This document shows, piece by piece, positions 1 to 5,418 of a DNA stretch of 5,959 bases. Made by a program: the position numbers and the translations under genes. Every line of letters starts with the position of its first letter. The stretch's first letter is position 1. Origin of the DNA: Pseudomonadota bacterium (GTDB taxonomy: Bacteria; Pseudomonadota; Alphaproteobacteria; Rhizobiales; Xanthobacteraceae); the NCBI GenBank assembly GCA_023405565.1, contig JAEXXW010000112.1, positions 1 through 5,959 of the forward strand, in the 5' to 3' direction. The notes beneath the pieces are model-generated. The model saw only the letters and a program-made list of their open reading frames with translations. It searched no databases and was not told where the DNA came from.

Positions 1-322
1 GGGGGAATTCCCCGCCATTTTTGTGGATGGTGTCATTAGGCCGTCGCGTGCCGAAAAACGGGCTTTTTTCGGGCAAAAGCGGTTAGGCGGGCTCTTCGCC
101 GTCGGGAGAGGGGAAGGCTTAAAAAGGTATCATGGAACTAGTTTGAGACAGTTTTGGGCGGCGGTATGCGCACCGATTCCCCCAACATTTTCAGCACTAT
201 GGGGATAACTGGACGGGACGGTGCGCGACCTTTGCCCAGCTTGTCCCGGTTTGTGGTGTTATCATGCCCGCACGTTGGGCGATGTTCCCGCCAGAGACGC
301 CTTCCGATCAAGCAAAGAACCG
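1..322. other. Left-edge intergenic stretch without a supported gene
   Basis: I see no protein here that resembles a known family. The open frames on both strands are short, start without convincing ribosome sites and have low-complexity Arg/Pro-rich translations. The stretch begins with a perfect 12-base palindrome (GGGGAATTCCCC, 2-13) and contains a T-tract hairpin near position 60, listed separately. It ends at the stop codon of the minus-strand HxlR regulator. It could be the 3' flank of a gene lying to the left, or decayed sequence. Confidence 0.5.
49..75 (+). terminator. Possible Rho-independent terminator at left edge
   Basis: GCCG (50-53), a run of five A, CGGGC (59-63) and then six T (64-69) give a short GC stem with one bulged G followed directly by a T-tract, on the plus strand. 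An alternative fold pairs 49-58 with 65-75, using the A-run and the T-run, again with one bulged G. The T-tract is the best argument for termination. The GC stem is only four pairs, so the call is weak. If real, it would end a gene lying to the left of the window. Confidence 0.3.
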
Positions 323-733
323 TCACGCCGCCGGCGTACGCATCACAGCGCCGGGCACAACATCCCGCTTTGCTGCCTTGTCATAGATCGCACGGGCTTC
401 GGCGATCCCCATGCGATTGGCTCTGGCCCAGGCTGCGATCGCGGTGATCGGCTCCAGCAAAGTGCGGCCAAGCCTGGTCAATTCGTAATCCACGCGCGGC
501 GGCACGGTGGGATACACCGTACGCGTAACAAGGCCATCGCGTTCGAGGCCCCGCAGGGTCAGCGTCAGCATACGCTGCGAGACGCCGCCGATCTCCCGGC
601 GCAATTCGTTGAACCGCATCGGGCCATTGCCGAGCATCGACACCACCAGCACGGTCCATTTGTCACCGATGCGCGACAGGATCTCGCTGATGGCCCCGCA
701 CTCCTCAGGCACATGGGTGTAACCGCGTGACAA
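323..733 (-). CDS. HxlR-family winged-helix transcriptional regulator
   Basis: This 136-residue one-component DNA-binding protein is typical in length for HxlR/YodB-type regulators, which bind as dimers and often control a neighbouring oxidoreductase in response to quinones, aldehydes or oxidants. The family hallmark is clear: a Cys near the N-terminus (C12, in EECG), GDKWTVLVV at 23-31, the recognition-helix region FNELRREIGGVSQRMLTLTLRGLERDGL at about 41-68, and a wing ending in YELTRLGRTLLEP. C12 sits where YodB, HypR and QorR carry their redox-active cysteine, so thiol sensing is plausible but inferred. The start is TTG (731-733), chosen because a perfect AAGGAGG lies seven bases upstream; an internal GTG at residue 8 would be too far from it. 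It is divergent from the FMN reductase across 98 bp, the usual arrangement of a regulator and its target. The effector is unknown. Confidence 0.9.
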   Translation of the reverse strand: MSRGYTHVPEECGAISEILSRIGDKWTVLVVSMLGNGPMRFNELRREIGGVSQRMLTLTLRGLERDGLVTRTVYPTVPPRVDYELTRLGRTLLEPITAIAAWARANRMGIAEARAIYDKAAKRDVVPGAVMRTPAA

Positions 734-740
734 AATTGTG

Positions 741-747
741 CCTCCTT
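741..747 (-). promoter_or_regulatory. Perfect Shine-Dalgarno site fixing the TTG start of the HxlR gene
   Basis: Read on the minus strand, positions 747-741 spell AAGGAGG, the full anti-16S complement. Seven bases separate it from TTG at 733-731. No ATG or GTG in the HxlR frame lies at a usable distance, so this site decides the start. A strong ribosome site paired with the weak TTG codon may set a moderate translation rate for the regulator. Confidence 0.8.
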
Positions 748-763
748 GTGGCTGCCCCGAACA

Positions 764-786
764 GTCACCTAATCATCCTCGGTTAC
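764..786. promoter_or_regulatory. Candidate HxlR operator between the divergent genes
   Basis: The arms GTCACC (764-769) and GGTTAC (781-786) form an imperfect inverted repeat (five of six pairs) with an 11-base spacer. It sits about in the middle of the region between the TTG start of the regulator and the ATG of the reductase, where a repressor controlling both promoters would bind. Regulators of this family usually bind short imperfect palindromes in such gaps. The symmetry is modest and could occur by chance. No convincing -35/-10 pair could be fixed for either direction. Confidence 0.3.
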
Positions 787-831
787 AAAACAATACCATC
801 ACATTCAAAGCTCCTGAAATCGAGGTAAGCC

Positions 832-1419
832 ATGTCCAATCCGTCCAAACCCAAGGTTGCGGTCTTTGTGGGAAGTTCGCGCCCGGGCTCGATCAACCGG
901 AAATTCGCAAAAGCGTTGGCCAAGCTCGCCTCCGCCAAACTCGATTTTCAGGTCGTTGAGGTCAATGATCTGCCGTTCTTCGATCCTGAGCGTGAAAACA
1001 ATCTCCCGGCCTCGGTGCAACGGATGAAGGAAGCGGTCGCAGCGGCCGATGCGGTGCTGTTCGTGACGCCGGAATACAATCGCGGCGTGCCGGCCGTGCT
1101 CAAGAATGCGCTCGACTGGGGGACGCGGCCCTACGGCACCAATGTATGGGACAGTAAACTCGCCACCGTGACCGGAGCATCGCCCGGTGCAATCGGCACA
1201 GCGGTCGCGCAGCATCAATTGCGCACCATGCTGACCGCGGTTGGCGCACTGGTGCTGGGACAGCCGGAAGTCTATCTCGCCTACAAGCCCGAACTGATCG
1301 ATGACGACGGCAACGTGACCGACGAGCAGACTGCGGCCTTCCTGCAGGGCTATCTCGACAAACTCGCCTCGCTTGCGGCGCGGTTATCAACCCGCGCGGC
1401 TCAATCGCCCGCGGCGTAA
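832..1419 (+). CDS. NADPH-dependent FMN reductase (ChrR/ArsH-like flavodoxin-fold)
   Basis: This cytoplasmic 195-residue flavoprotein of the NADPH-dependent FMN reductase family carries out two-electron reduction of flavins, quinones, azo compounds or chromate with NAD(P)H. The flavodoxin-like fold begins with beta-strand KVAVFVGSSRPGSINRKFA (8-26), whose GSSRPGSIN loop binds the FMN phosphate. The second flavin motif, PEYNRGVPAVLKNALDW at 80-96, is textbook for the family. TGASPGAIGT (114-123) follows in the third conserved loop. Length and domain span match full-length members. The ATG has GAGG (822-825) six bases upstream. It is divergent from the HxlR regulator, which probably represses or activates it. 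The nearest experimentally known relatives are ChrR-type quinone reductases of E. coli and Pseudomonas, but the physiological substrate cannot be told from sequence, so no symbol is given. Confidence 0.92.
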   Translation: MSNPSKPKVAVFVGSSRPGSINRKFAKALAKLASAKLDFQVVEVNDLPFFDPERENNLPASVQRMKEAVAAADAVLFVTPEYNRGVPAVLKNALDWGTRPYGTNVWDSKLATVTGASPGAIGTAVAQHQLRTMLTAVGALVLGQPEVYLAYKPELIDDDGNVTDEQTAAFLQGYLDKLASLAARLSTRAAQSPAA

Positions 1420-1456
1420 TACTCTGCGCATGCCTGTGTCTTGTCACGGGTACCCC

Positions 1457-2344
1457 TCACAGCACCACGATCCCGGAATGCTTGGCCTTGTCGTCAGGCT
1501 CCACATGGATTGAGATCAAGGCGTCATGAACCTCCGCCTTGATCGCGCGCTCAAGCCGGTCGCAGATATCGTGCGCCTCGGTGACGCTCATCGAGCCTTT
1601 CACGACGAGGTGGAAGTCGACGAATGTCATGCGGCCGGCTTGGCGCGTGCGCAGATCATGAGCCTCGATCGCACCATCGGCATTGGCGGCAATAATCGCG
1701 CGGATGCGTGACAGATCGCCGTCCGGAAGGGCTTCGTCGAGCAGACCGCCGAGCGATTCCTTCATCAGGCGCGAGCCGGACCACAGGATGTTCAGCGCGA
1801 CAAGTGCGGCCAGGATCGGATCGAGAACCGACAGCCCGGTCAAGACAGCGAGCGCGATGCCGACAAAGACACCAAAGGACGACACGACGTCGGTGAACAG
1901 GTGCCGCCCGTCGGCCACGAGCGCAGGCGATTTGTGCGAACGCCCCTGTTTGATGAGAATATAACACCAGATCGCGTTGATGGCGGACGCGCCGCCATTC
2001 ACCGCAAGGCCGAGCCACGGCGCATCGATCATGCGCGGCGACAGATAGGCAAACCACGCTTCGCGCAGGATGAAGATCGCCGCGACGACGATCAGCACGC
2101 CTTCGATGACGGCTGAGATATATTCGGCCTTGTGATGGCCGTAGGGGTGGTTGGCATCGGCCGGCTGCGCGGCAAATCTGATGGCGATCAGCGCGGCGAT
2201 CGCGGTCGCGACATTGACGATGCTTTCGATCGCATCTGACAGCAGCGCGACGCTGCCCGTCAGGTAATAGGCAACGTATTTGAGCGCAAGGACAAGGATG
2301 CCGACCGCAATGCTGCCGACGGCAAGGGTCTGAACGCGTTTCAT
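1457..2344 (-). CDS. Cation diffusion facilitator metal exporter, FieF/YiiP-like
   Basis: This inner-membrane proton-coupled divalent-metal exporter (295 residues, full length) has six membrane segments and a cytoplasmic C-terminal metal-binding domain, and works as a dimer. It aligns with E. coli FieF/YiiP along its length: TM1-TM2 with GSVALLSDAIESIVNV (30-45), then QPADANHPYGHHKAEY (60-75), TM5 with ADGRHLFTD (144-152), LLDEALPDG (201-209) and AHDLRTRQAG (228-237). Site B residues D63, H66 and H70 are kept, as are cytoplasmic H229, H245, H258 and H280; YiiP D285 is Glu here (E282). In membrane site A, H148 and D152 are kept, but the TM2 pair is E40/N44 instead of Asp/Asp, so the transported metal (Zn, Fe, Mn or other) is uncertain. 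The ATG has only a weak AGG upstream. A perfect Fur/Mur-type palindrome about 70 bp upstream suggests iron- or manganese-dependent control. It converges with the FMN reductase with 37 bp between stops. Confidence 0.92.
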   Translation of the reverse strand: MKRVQTLAVGSIAVGILVLALKYVAYYLTGSVALLSDAIESIVNVATAIAALIAIRFAAQPADANHPYGHHKAEYISAVIEGVLIVVAAIFILREAWFAYLSPRMIDAPWLGLAVNGGASAINAIWCYILIKQGRSHKSPALVADGRHLFTDVVSSFGVFVGIALAVLTGLSVLDPILAALVALNILWSGSRLMKESLGGLLDEALPDGDLSRIRAIIAANADGAIEAHDLRTRQAGRMTFVDFHLVVKGSMSVTEAHDICDRLERAIKAEVHDALISIHVEPDDKAKHSGIVVL

Positions 2345-2413
2345 GACAGGCCTAGAGTGGATCGGCAGGATCTAGGCCGCGCGCGCGAGCGATGCAAGCG
2401 CTATGAATTCAAC

Positions 2414-2428
2414 TGCAAATCATTTGCA
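2414..2428. promoter_or_regulatory. Perfect 7-1-7 palindrome, candidate Fur/Mur operator
   Basis: TGCAAAT C ATTTGCA is a perfect inverted repeat of seven bases around a single central C. The 7-1-7 geometry equals the core Fur box (TGATAAT-N-ATTATCA), and the TGCAAAT arm is the form reported for alphaproteobacterial Fur/Mur proteins. It lies about 70 bp upstream of the ATG of the minus-strand metal exporter, in a normal promoter position, so it most probably governs that gene. On the minus strand TTGCAA inside the palindrome could serve as a -35 box, but I could not fix a good -10. Operator identity is inferred from symmetry and family knowledge. Confidence 0.65.
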
Positions 2429-2441
2429 ATATCAGCATCAC

Positions 2442-2451
2442 GACAATTGTC
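2442..2451. repeat. Second short palindrome next to the Fur-like box
   Basis: GACAATTGTC is a perfect 10-base palindrome, with two of the next three flanking pairs also matching. It lies 13 bp from the Fur-like palindrome, upstream of it relative to the exporter. It could be an accessory operator half or mere chance; such short palindromes are common. Confidence 0.3.
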
Positions 2452-2474
2452 ATGTGCGCGCCATGTCTTTTGCG

Positions 2475-3034
2475 CGCCACGTTGCGGATTCCGCAGCGCA
2501 GGTTGAACACGTCCGGCGAATTGCTGCCACTGGCGAGAATGCGTAATTCAATGGTGCTGTCTTTTGCATCCGTCACCAGAAGATTGATGACGTTGCGATC
2601 CCATCATCCCGATTCACGCGCGATACGGTCATACGGTCGATGGCCTGCCGCATCTCTTCGACGGGAACGGTGTAACCGACATGGACGAACACCGTGCCGA
2701 TCAGGGACGCGGCACGATCATGCGCCGCCAGTCCCACAATTTGATGACGACATAAGATAAGTCGCCGTGATCTCTTCGATCCAGCCCTATTCGTTTTCAA
2801 CGGCGACGGCATCGTCGAGGCGAAAGCGCCGCGCGCCCTTGGTCCGGCGCAGGAATGAGAACAGCAGCGGGTGACGGACCGCGAATAGATGCCGGGTCAG
2901 CCGGACGATGGTGGAAAAGACCAGCATTGTCGTGGCGACGGCGAGGCCGAGTAGACAGGTGGTGGCAATTGGGCCGGAATGGCCTCAAAGGCAGATTCGC
3001 TTCGGGAGGAGAGGGGCCAAAGCAGGTTTGTCAT
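2475..3034 (-). pseudogene. Decayed MscS-family mechanosensitive channel gene
   Basis: Fragments of one MscS-type channel appear in order on the minus strand but in shifting frames. From the 5' side: an N-terminal piece ending [10 protein letters not shown] (about 3034-2970); a membrane segment [19 protein letters not shown] and LLFSFLRRTKGARR; then RLDDAVAVENE, an amber codon (2787-2789), GWIEEITATY; then VIKLWDWRRMIVP in another frame; then ASLIGTVFVHVGYTVPVEEMRQAIDRM; and finally NVINLLVTDAKDSTIELRILASGSNSPDVFNLRC (to about 2490). In intact relatives LDDAV..ENEWGWIEE, LWDWRRxIVP and VTDAKDSTIELR lie in the beta domain after the pore helix. The pore-helix region between RRTKGARR and RLDDAV is absent, as are some 15 residues after IVP. 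At least three frame changes, a stop and two apparent deletions make function impossible. An intact gene would be roughly twice this length. Overlapping plus-strand frames are shadows. Confidence 0.82.
2752..2761 (-). repeat. 5-bp tandem duplication that shifts the MscS pseudogene frame
   Basis: On the minus strand CTTAT occurs twice in a row (2761-2757 and 2756-2752). Removing one copy restores the continuous reading A-T-Y-V-V-I-K-L-W-D-W-R-R, the expected conserved stretch of the channel's beta domain. The duplication is therefore a specific inactivating event, of the kind produced by replication slippage. Confidence 0.75.
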
Positions 3035-3132
3035 GCCACCGAGCGATTGAAATCACAGCAAAAAATGGCTCTCTGGACTTCATCCCGCGGCAATGGCATG
3101 AAACCCGCGATCCATTTCCAATGCGGCGCAAC

Positions 3133-3543
3133 ATGAAGAGTTTCCTGCTCAAGTTCTTCACCTGGTGGAACGGCCAGACGCTGAACACCCAGCTCTGGAC
3201 CTCGCTCTATGGCGAACTCGTCGGTCAGGACGAGGCGGGGAACCGTTACTACCGCACCAAAGGCGGCAAGATCGATCCTGTGCTGGGCTTCGAGCGGCGC
3301 TGGGTGATCTATAATGGTTATAGCGAACCATCGACCATCCCGCCGGCTTGGCACGGCTGGATCCATCACACCGTCGATACGCCGCCGACCGAAGAGAAGT
3401 ATCAGCCGCGTCCGTGGCAGAAGCCGCACCGGCCGAACCTGACCGGCACGCCGGGGGCCTATCGCCCGACCGGTTCGACGTTGGCGCAGGGCCGTCGTCC
3501 CAAGGCGACCGGCGACTACAAGGCGTGGACTCCGGGGCGCTGA
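3133..3543 (+). CDS. NADH:ubiquinone oxidoreductase subunit NDUFA12-like (complex I accessory)
   Basis: This is the bacterial homologue of mitochondrial NDUFA12 (B17.2), an accessory subunit on the peripheral arm of respiratory complex I near the membrane junction. It is 136 residues long, normal for alphaproteobacterial members. Family blocks run throughout: N-terminal FFTWWNGQT (8-16), [14 protein letters not shown] (36-49), [10 protein letters not shown] (53-62), [11 protein letters not shown] (70-80), [27 protein letters not shown] (90-116) and [11 protein letters not shown] (125-135). The start at 3133 is chosen because the family begins M-K-x-F-x-x-x-F-F-T-W-W; an in-frame ATG at 3121 is possible. 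The frame stays open back to 2908, but that part overlaps the pseudogene and has no similarity. No clear Shine-Dalgarno precedes either start. In related genomes I recall DUF2155 and aat genes next to this one; here a MarR-like gene follows convergently, so the usual neighbours appear to be missing. Confidence 0.93.
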   Translation: MKSFLLKFFTWWNGQTLNTQLWTSLYGELVGQDEAGNRYYRTKGGKIDPVLGFERRWVIYNGYSEPSTIPPAWHGWIHHTVDTPPTEEKYQPRPWQKPHRPNLTGTPGAYRPTGSTLAQGRRPKATGDYKAWTPGR

Positions 3544-3553
3544 TTACTCGCTC

Positions 3554-3579
3554 GGGGCGGCCCGGCGTCGTGCCACCCC
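3554..3579 (-). terminator. Possible terminator hairpin between NDUFA12 and the MarR-like gene
   Basis: GGGGCGGC (3554-3561) and GCCACCCC (3572-3579) can pair around a 10-base loop. In minus-strand RNA all eight positions pair, counting one G-U; in plus-strand RNA one position is an A-C mismatch. It lies just outside both convergent stop codons. No T-tract follows on either strand, so intrinsic termination is uncertain. Confidence 0.3.
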
Positions 3580-3580
3580 G

Positions 3581-4156
3581 TTATGGTTTCGCGCCCAGCC
3601 TTCCAGCCCGATGCCGATGCGTCGCGGCGGCGCGAGCCGCCTGTTCATAGATCCCTGTCATCAAGTCGAGGGTGTGCACGGCGTCTTGCAGGCGCTTGGC
3701 CAGATCGGATACGCGCGCGACCGCTTCGACCAGAAGATGCGCGCGCACATCGGCATAGCGATCGGTGACGGTTTTTCCCAGGGCGGTGGTTTCGTATGTC
3801 ACGCCCGAACGGCCGCTGCCGCTGCGCGTCACGAGCCCGCCTTTGATGAGCTTGCGCAAGCTGTATTGCAGGTTGGGAATGTCATCGCGATTGGCCATGT
3901 GAGCAAGATCGCGCAGGCTTTTCGGTCGATCATTCATCCGGATCATGTGCAGCAAGGCATTGTCCGGACCGCTGGCTGAAAACTCTGCCACCGAAGCGAG
4001 GCATTCGGCCTGCCAATGGCCAAAGCCTTCCCAGCAGCGGATCAGCGCATATTCCAGCTCCGCCACATCCATTTCCTGCGCGGTCCGCGCTAGATGCCAG
4101 GAGCGATCAATCGGTTTCGGGCGATTGTCGGCCGGACGGCGGCTGTTTTTCGGCAT
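3581..4156 (-). CDS. MarR-like winged-helix transcriptional regulator
   Basis: This 191-residue DNA-binding protein of the MarR superfamily (winged-helix form, PF13463-like) is longer than a classic MarR (about 140-150) because of a basic, probably disordered N-terminal tail (1-25) and an Ala/Arg-rich C-terminal tail (about 172-191). The winged helix spans roughly 65-135: helix DNALLHMIRMNDRPKSLRDLAHM, recognition region NRDDIPNLQYSLRKLIKGGLVTRS (89-112), wing GSGRSGVTYETTALGKTVTDRY. Helices either side (28-60 and 136-175) should form the dimer interface. The ATG has AAGGAAGG eight bases upstream. It is transcribed away from the flavin monooxygenase across 137 bp, which marks that enzyme as the likely target. 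No ligand-binding residues can be named and the effector is unknown; it may be the monooxygenase substrate. Confidence 0.85.
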   Translation of the reverse strand: MPKNSRRPADNRPKPIDRSWHLARTAQEMDVAELEYALIRCWEGFGHWQAECLASVAEFSASGPDNALLHMIRMNDRPKSLRDLAHMANRDDIPNLQYSLRKLIKGGLVTRSGSGRSGVTYETTALGKTVTDRYADVRAHLLVEAVARVSDLAKRLQDAVHTLDLMTGIYEQAARAAATHRHRAGRLGAKP

Positions 4157-4230
4157 GTCCTTCGCCTTCCTTGCGGGAGGTCACCATACGGCACTTTGCA
4201 CCGGCGGGCCGTCCTTGCGTCCAGATGGAA

Positions 4231-4255
4231 TTTAAAATAGACTTTTTATTATAAA
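4231..4255. promoter_or_regulatory. AT-rich inverted repeat, candidate MarR operator and promoter
   Basis: TTTAAAATAG (4231-4240) and TTATTATAAA (4246-4255) form an imperfect inverted repeat, eight of ten pairs, with a five-base spacer. It stands out because the surrounding DNA is about 60% GC while 4229-4260 is almost wholly A/T. It lies 38 bp before the monooxygenase ATG and 74 bp before the MarR-like ATG, a good place for a repressor that covers one or both promoters. TATAAA-like -10 boxes can be read in both directions here, but no matching -35 stands out. Confidence 0.45.
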
Positions 4256-4280
4256 ATTAATTCGATGCCCGATATCCGTG

Positions 4281-4289
4281 AAGGGGGAG
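4281..4289 (+). promoter_or_regulatory. Strong ribosome binding site of the flavin monooxygenase
   Basis: AAGGGGGAG ends four bases before the ATG at 4294. It fixes this start over the other frames that are open here and suggests efficient translation once the gene is induced. Confidence 0.7.
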
Positions 4290-4293
4290 CGCC

Positions 4294-5418
4294 ATGACGC
4301 CATCACAGAACCGGATGTTCGACCGCGATCAATTTCTCCTCGGTACGTTTGCGTCCAATTGTTCGGGCGGCATGACGGTGACCAAGCTTCCCGAACGCTG
4401 GAAAAGTTCGTGGGACAACAATCTGCAACTGGCGACGCTTCTCGACGAAGCCGGCATCGATTTCATGCTGCCGATCGCGCGCTGGATCGGATACGGCGGC
4501 GAGACGAATTTTCATGGCAGCGTGCTGGAGACGATGACCTGGGCGGCCGGTTTGCTGGCGCGGACACGCGACATCACCGTGTTTGCGACCATCCACACCG
4601 CGGCCAATCATCCCGTCGTCGTCGCCAAGCAGCTCGCAACCATCGATCAGATCAGCGGCGGCCGCATCGGCCTGAATATCGTCGCGGGCTGGAACAAGCC
4701 GGAATATGAAGCGCTCGGCCTCACGCTACCGGATGACCACGAGACCCGCTACGGCTATGCGCAGGAATGGTTCGACATCGTTCGTGCGTTATGGACGCGT
4801 GACAAGGCATTCGATTGGGATGGGCAATTCTTCAAACTCAAGAACGTGCTTGGCGATCCAAGGCCCGGTGCGCCGCTGCCGATCATCAACGCGGCTGGAT
4901 CAAATCAGGGCCGTGAGTTTGCCGTGCGCAATGCCAATTTCCTGTTCACACCGGCGATCGATCTGGCGCGCTCGTCGGAGGAAATTGCTGCGCTGAAACA
5001 ACAAGCCCAGCAGGTCGGCCGCGATGTCGACGTCCTGACATTCTCGCACGTCGTTTGCCGGCCGACGGAGGCGGAAGCGAAGTCCTATCTGGAGCATTCC
5101 GGTAAAACACACGCTGACTGGGATGCGGTCGACAATCTCGTACGGCTGCAATTCGCGCATGCGCAGTCATTCCCGCACGATCTCCTGGCGCTGATCCGCG
5201 ACCGCATGGCCGCCGGTCACGGCGGCTTCCCGCTGACAGGAACGCCGGAGCAGGTGGCCGACGGCATCGCTGCGCTGCATGCGGCCGGCTTCCGTGGCAC
5301 GACATTGTCCTTCGTCGACTATGTCGAGGAATTCCCGTATTTCCGCGATAATGTCCTGCCGCTGCTGGAGCAGCGAGGCATTCGTGTTGCACGACCGCTT
5401 TCGGTTGCCGCTGCCTGA
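4294..5418 (+). CDS. LLM-class flavin-dependent monooxygenase (RutA/SfnG-like)
   Basis: This 374-residue cytoplasmic TIM-barrel enzyme of the luciferase-like monooxygenase superfamily uses FMNH2 from a separate reductase plus O2 to oxygenate a small substrate. Conserved parts in order: beta-1 and phosphate-side loop LLGTFASNCSGGMTVT (15-30); WDNNLQLATLLDEAGIDFMLPIARWIGYGG (40-69); TVFATIHTAANHPVVVAKQLATIDQISGGRIGLNIVAGWNKPEYEALG (95-142), the family signature; DDHETRYGYAQEWFDIVRALW (147-167); PIINAAGSNQGREFA (196-210); and LTGTPEQVADGIAALHAAGF (314-333). The NIVAGWxKPEY and SGGxT patterns place it with RutA (pyrimidine ring opening) and SfnG (dimethylsulfone) more than with bacterial luciferase. 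The substrate is not determinable here; sulfone, sulfonate, amide or heterocycle oxidation are all possible. It is divergent from its presumed MarR-like regulator. No reductase gene adjoins it; the FMN reductase at 832-1419 could supply FMNH2, but nothing links them. The stop lies in a hairpin. Confidence 0.92.
   Translation: MTPSQNRMFDRDQFLLGTFASNCSGGMTVTKLPERWKSSWDNNLQLATLLDEAGIDFMLPIARWIGYGGETNFHGSVLETMTWAAGLLARTRDITVFATIHTAANHPVVVAKQLATIDQISGGRIGLNIVAGWNKPEYEALGLTLPDDHETRYGYAQEWFDIVRALWTRDKAFDWDGQFFKLKNVLGDPRPGAPLPIINAAGSNQGREFAVRNANFLFTPAIDLARSSEEIAALKQQAQQVGRDVDVLTFSHVVCRPTEAEAKSYLEHSGKTHADWDAVDNLVRLQFAHAQSFPHDLLALIRDRMAAGHGGFPLTGTPEQVADGIAALHAAGFRGTTLSFVDYVEEFPYFRDNVLPLLEQRGIRVARPLSVAAA

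Noticed and set aside
181..206. TCCCC and GGGGA arms around the 180-206 region as a possible hairpin
   Set aside because: Only five pairs with a long loop; expected by chance in GC-rich DNA.
19..208. Two DnaA-box-like nonamers (TGTGGATGG at 22-30 and TGGGGATAA at 200-208), considered as a hint of a replication origin
   Set aside because: They have two and one mismatches to the consensus, lie about 180 bp apart, and no dnaA, box cluster or AT-rich unwinding region is present.
154..730. Long overlapping plus-strand open frames at 154-447 and 221-730
   Set aside because: They run antisense through the HxlR gene, whose protein is clearly a conserved family member. Their translations are His/Arg/Pro-rich, with no recognisable domain.
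1420..1456. Possible terminator between the FMN reductase and the exporter
   Set aside because: Only a five-pair CTGTG/CACAG stem with a loop of about 18 bases and no T-tract; not enough to call.
2452..2760. Plus-strand open frame of 102 codons in the region before NDUFA12
   Set aside because: It lies antisense to recognisable MscS fragments, has no ribosome site and a Cys/Arg-rich composition typical of shadow frames.
2908..3132. In-frame upstream extension of the NDUFA12 reading frame to an ATG at 2908
   Set aside because: The extra 75 residues have no family similarity, overlap the MscS pseudogene on the other strand and are Arg/Gln-rich shadow sequence. Family members begin at M-K-x-F near 3133.
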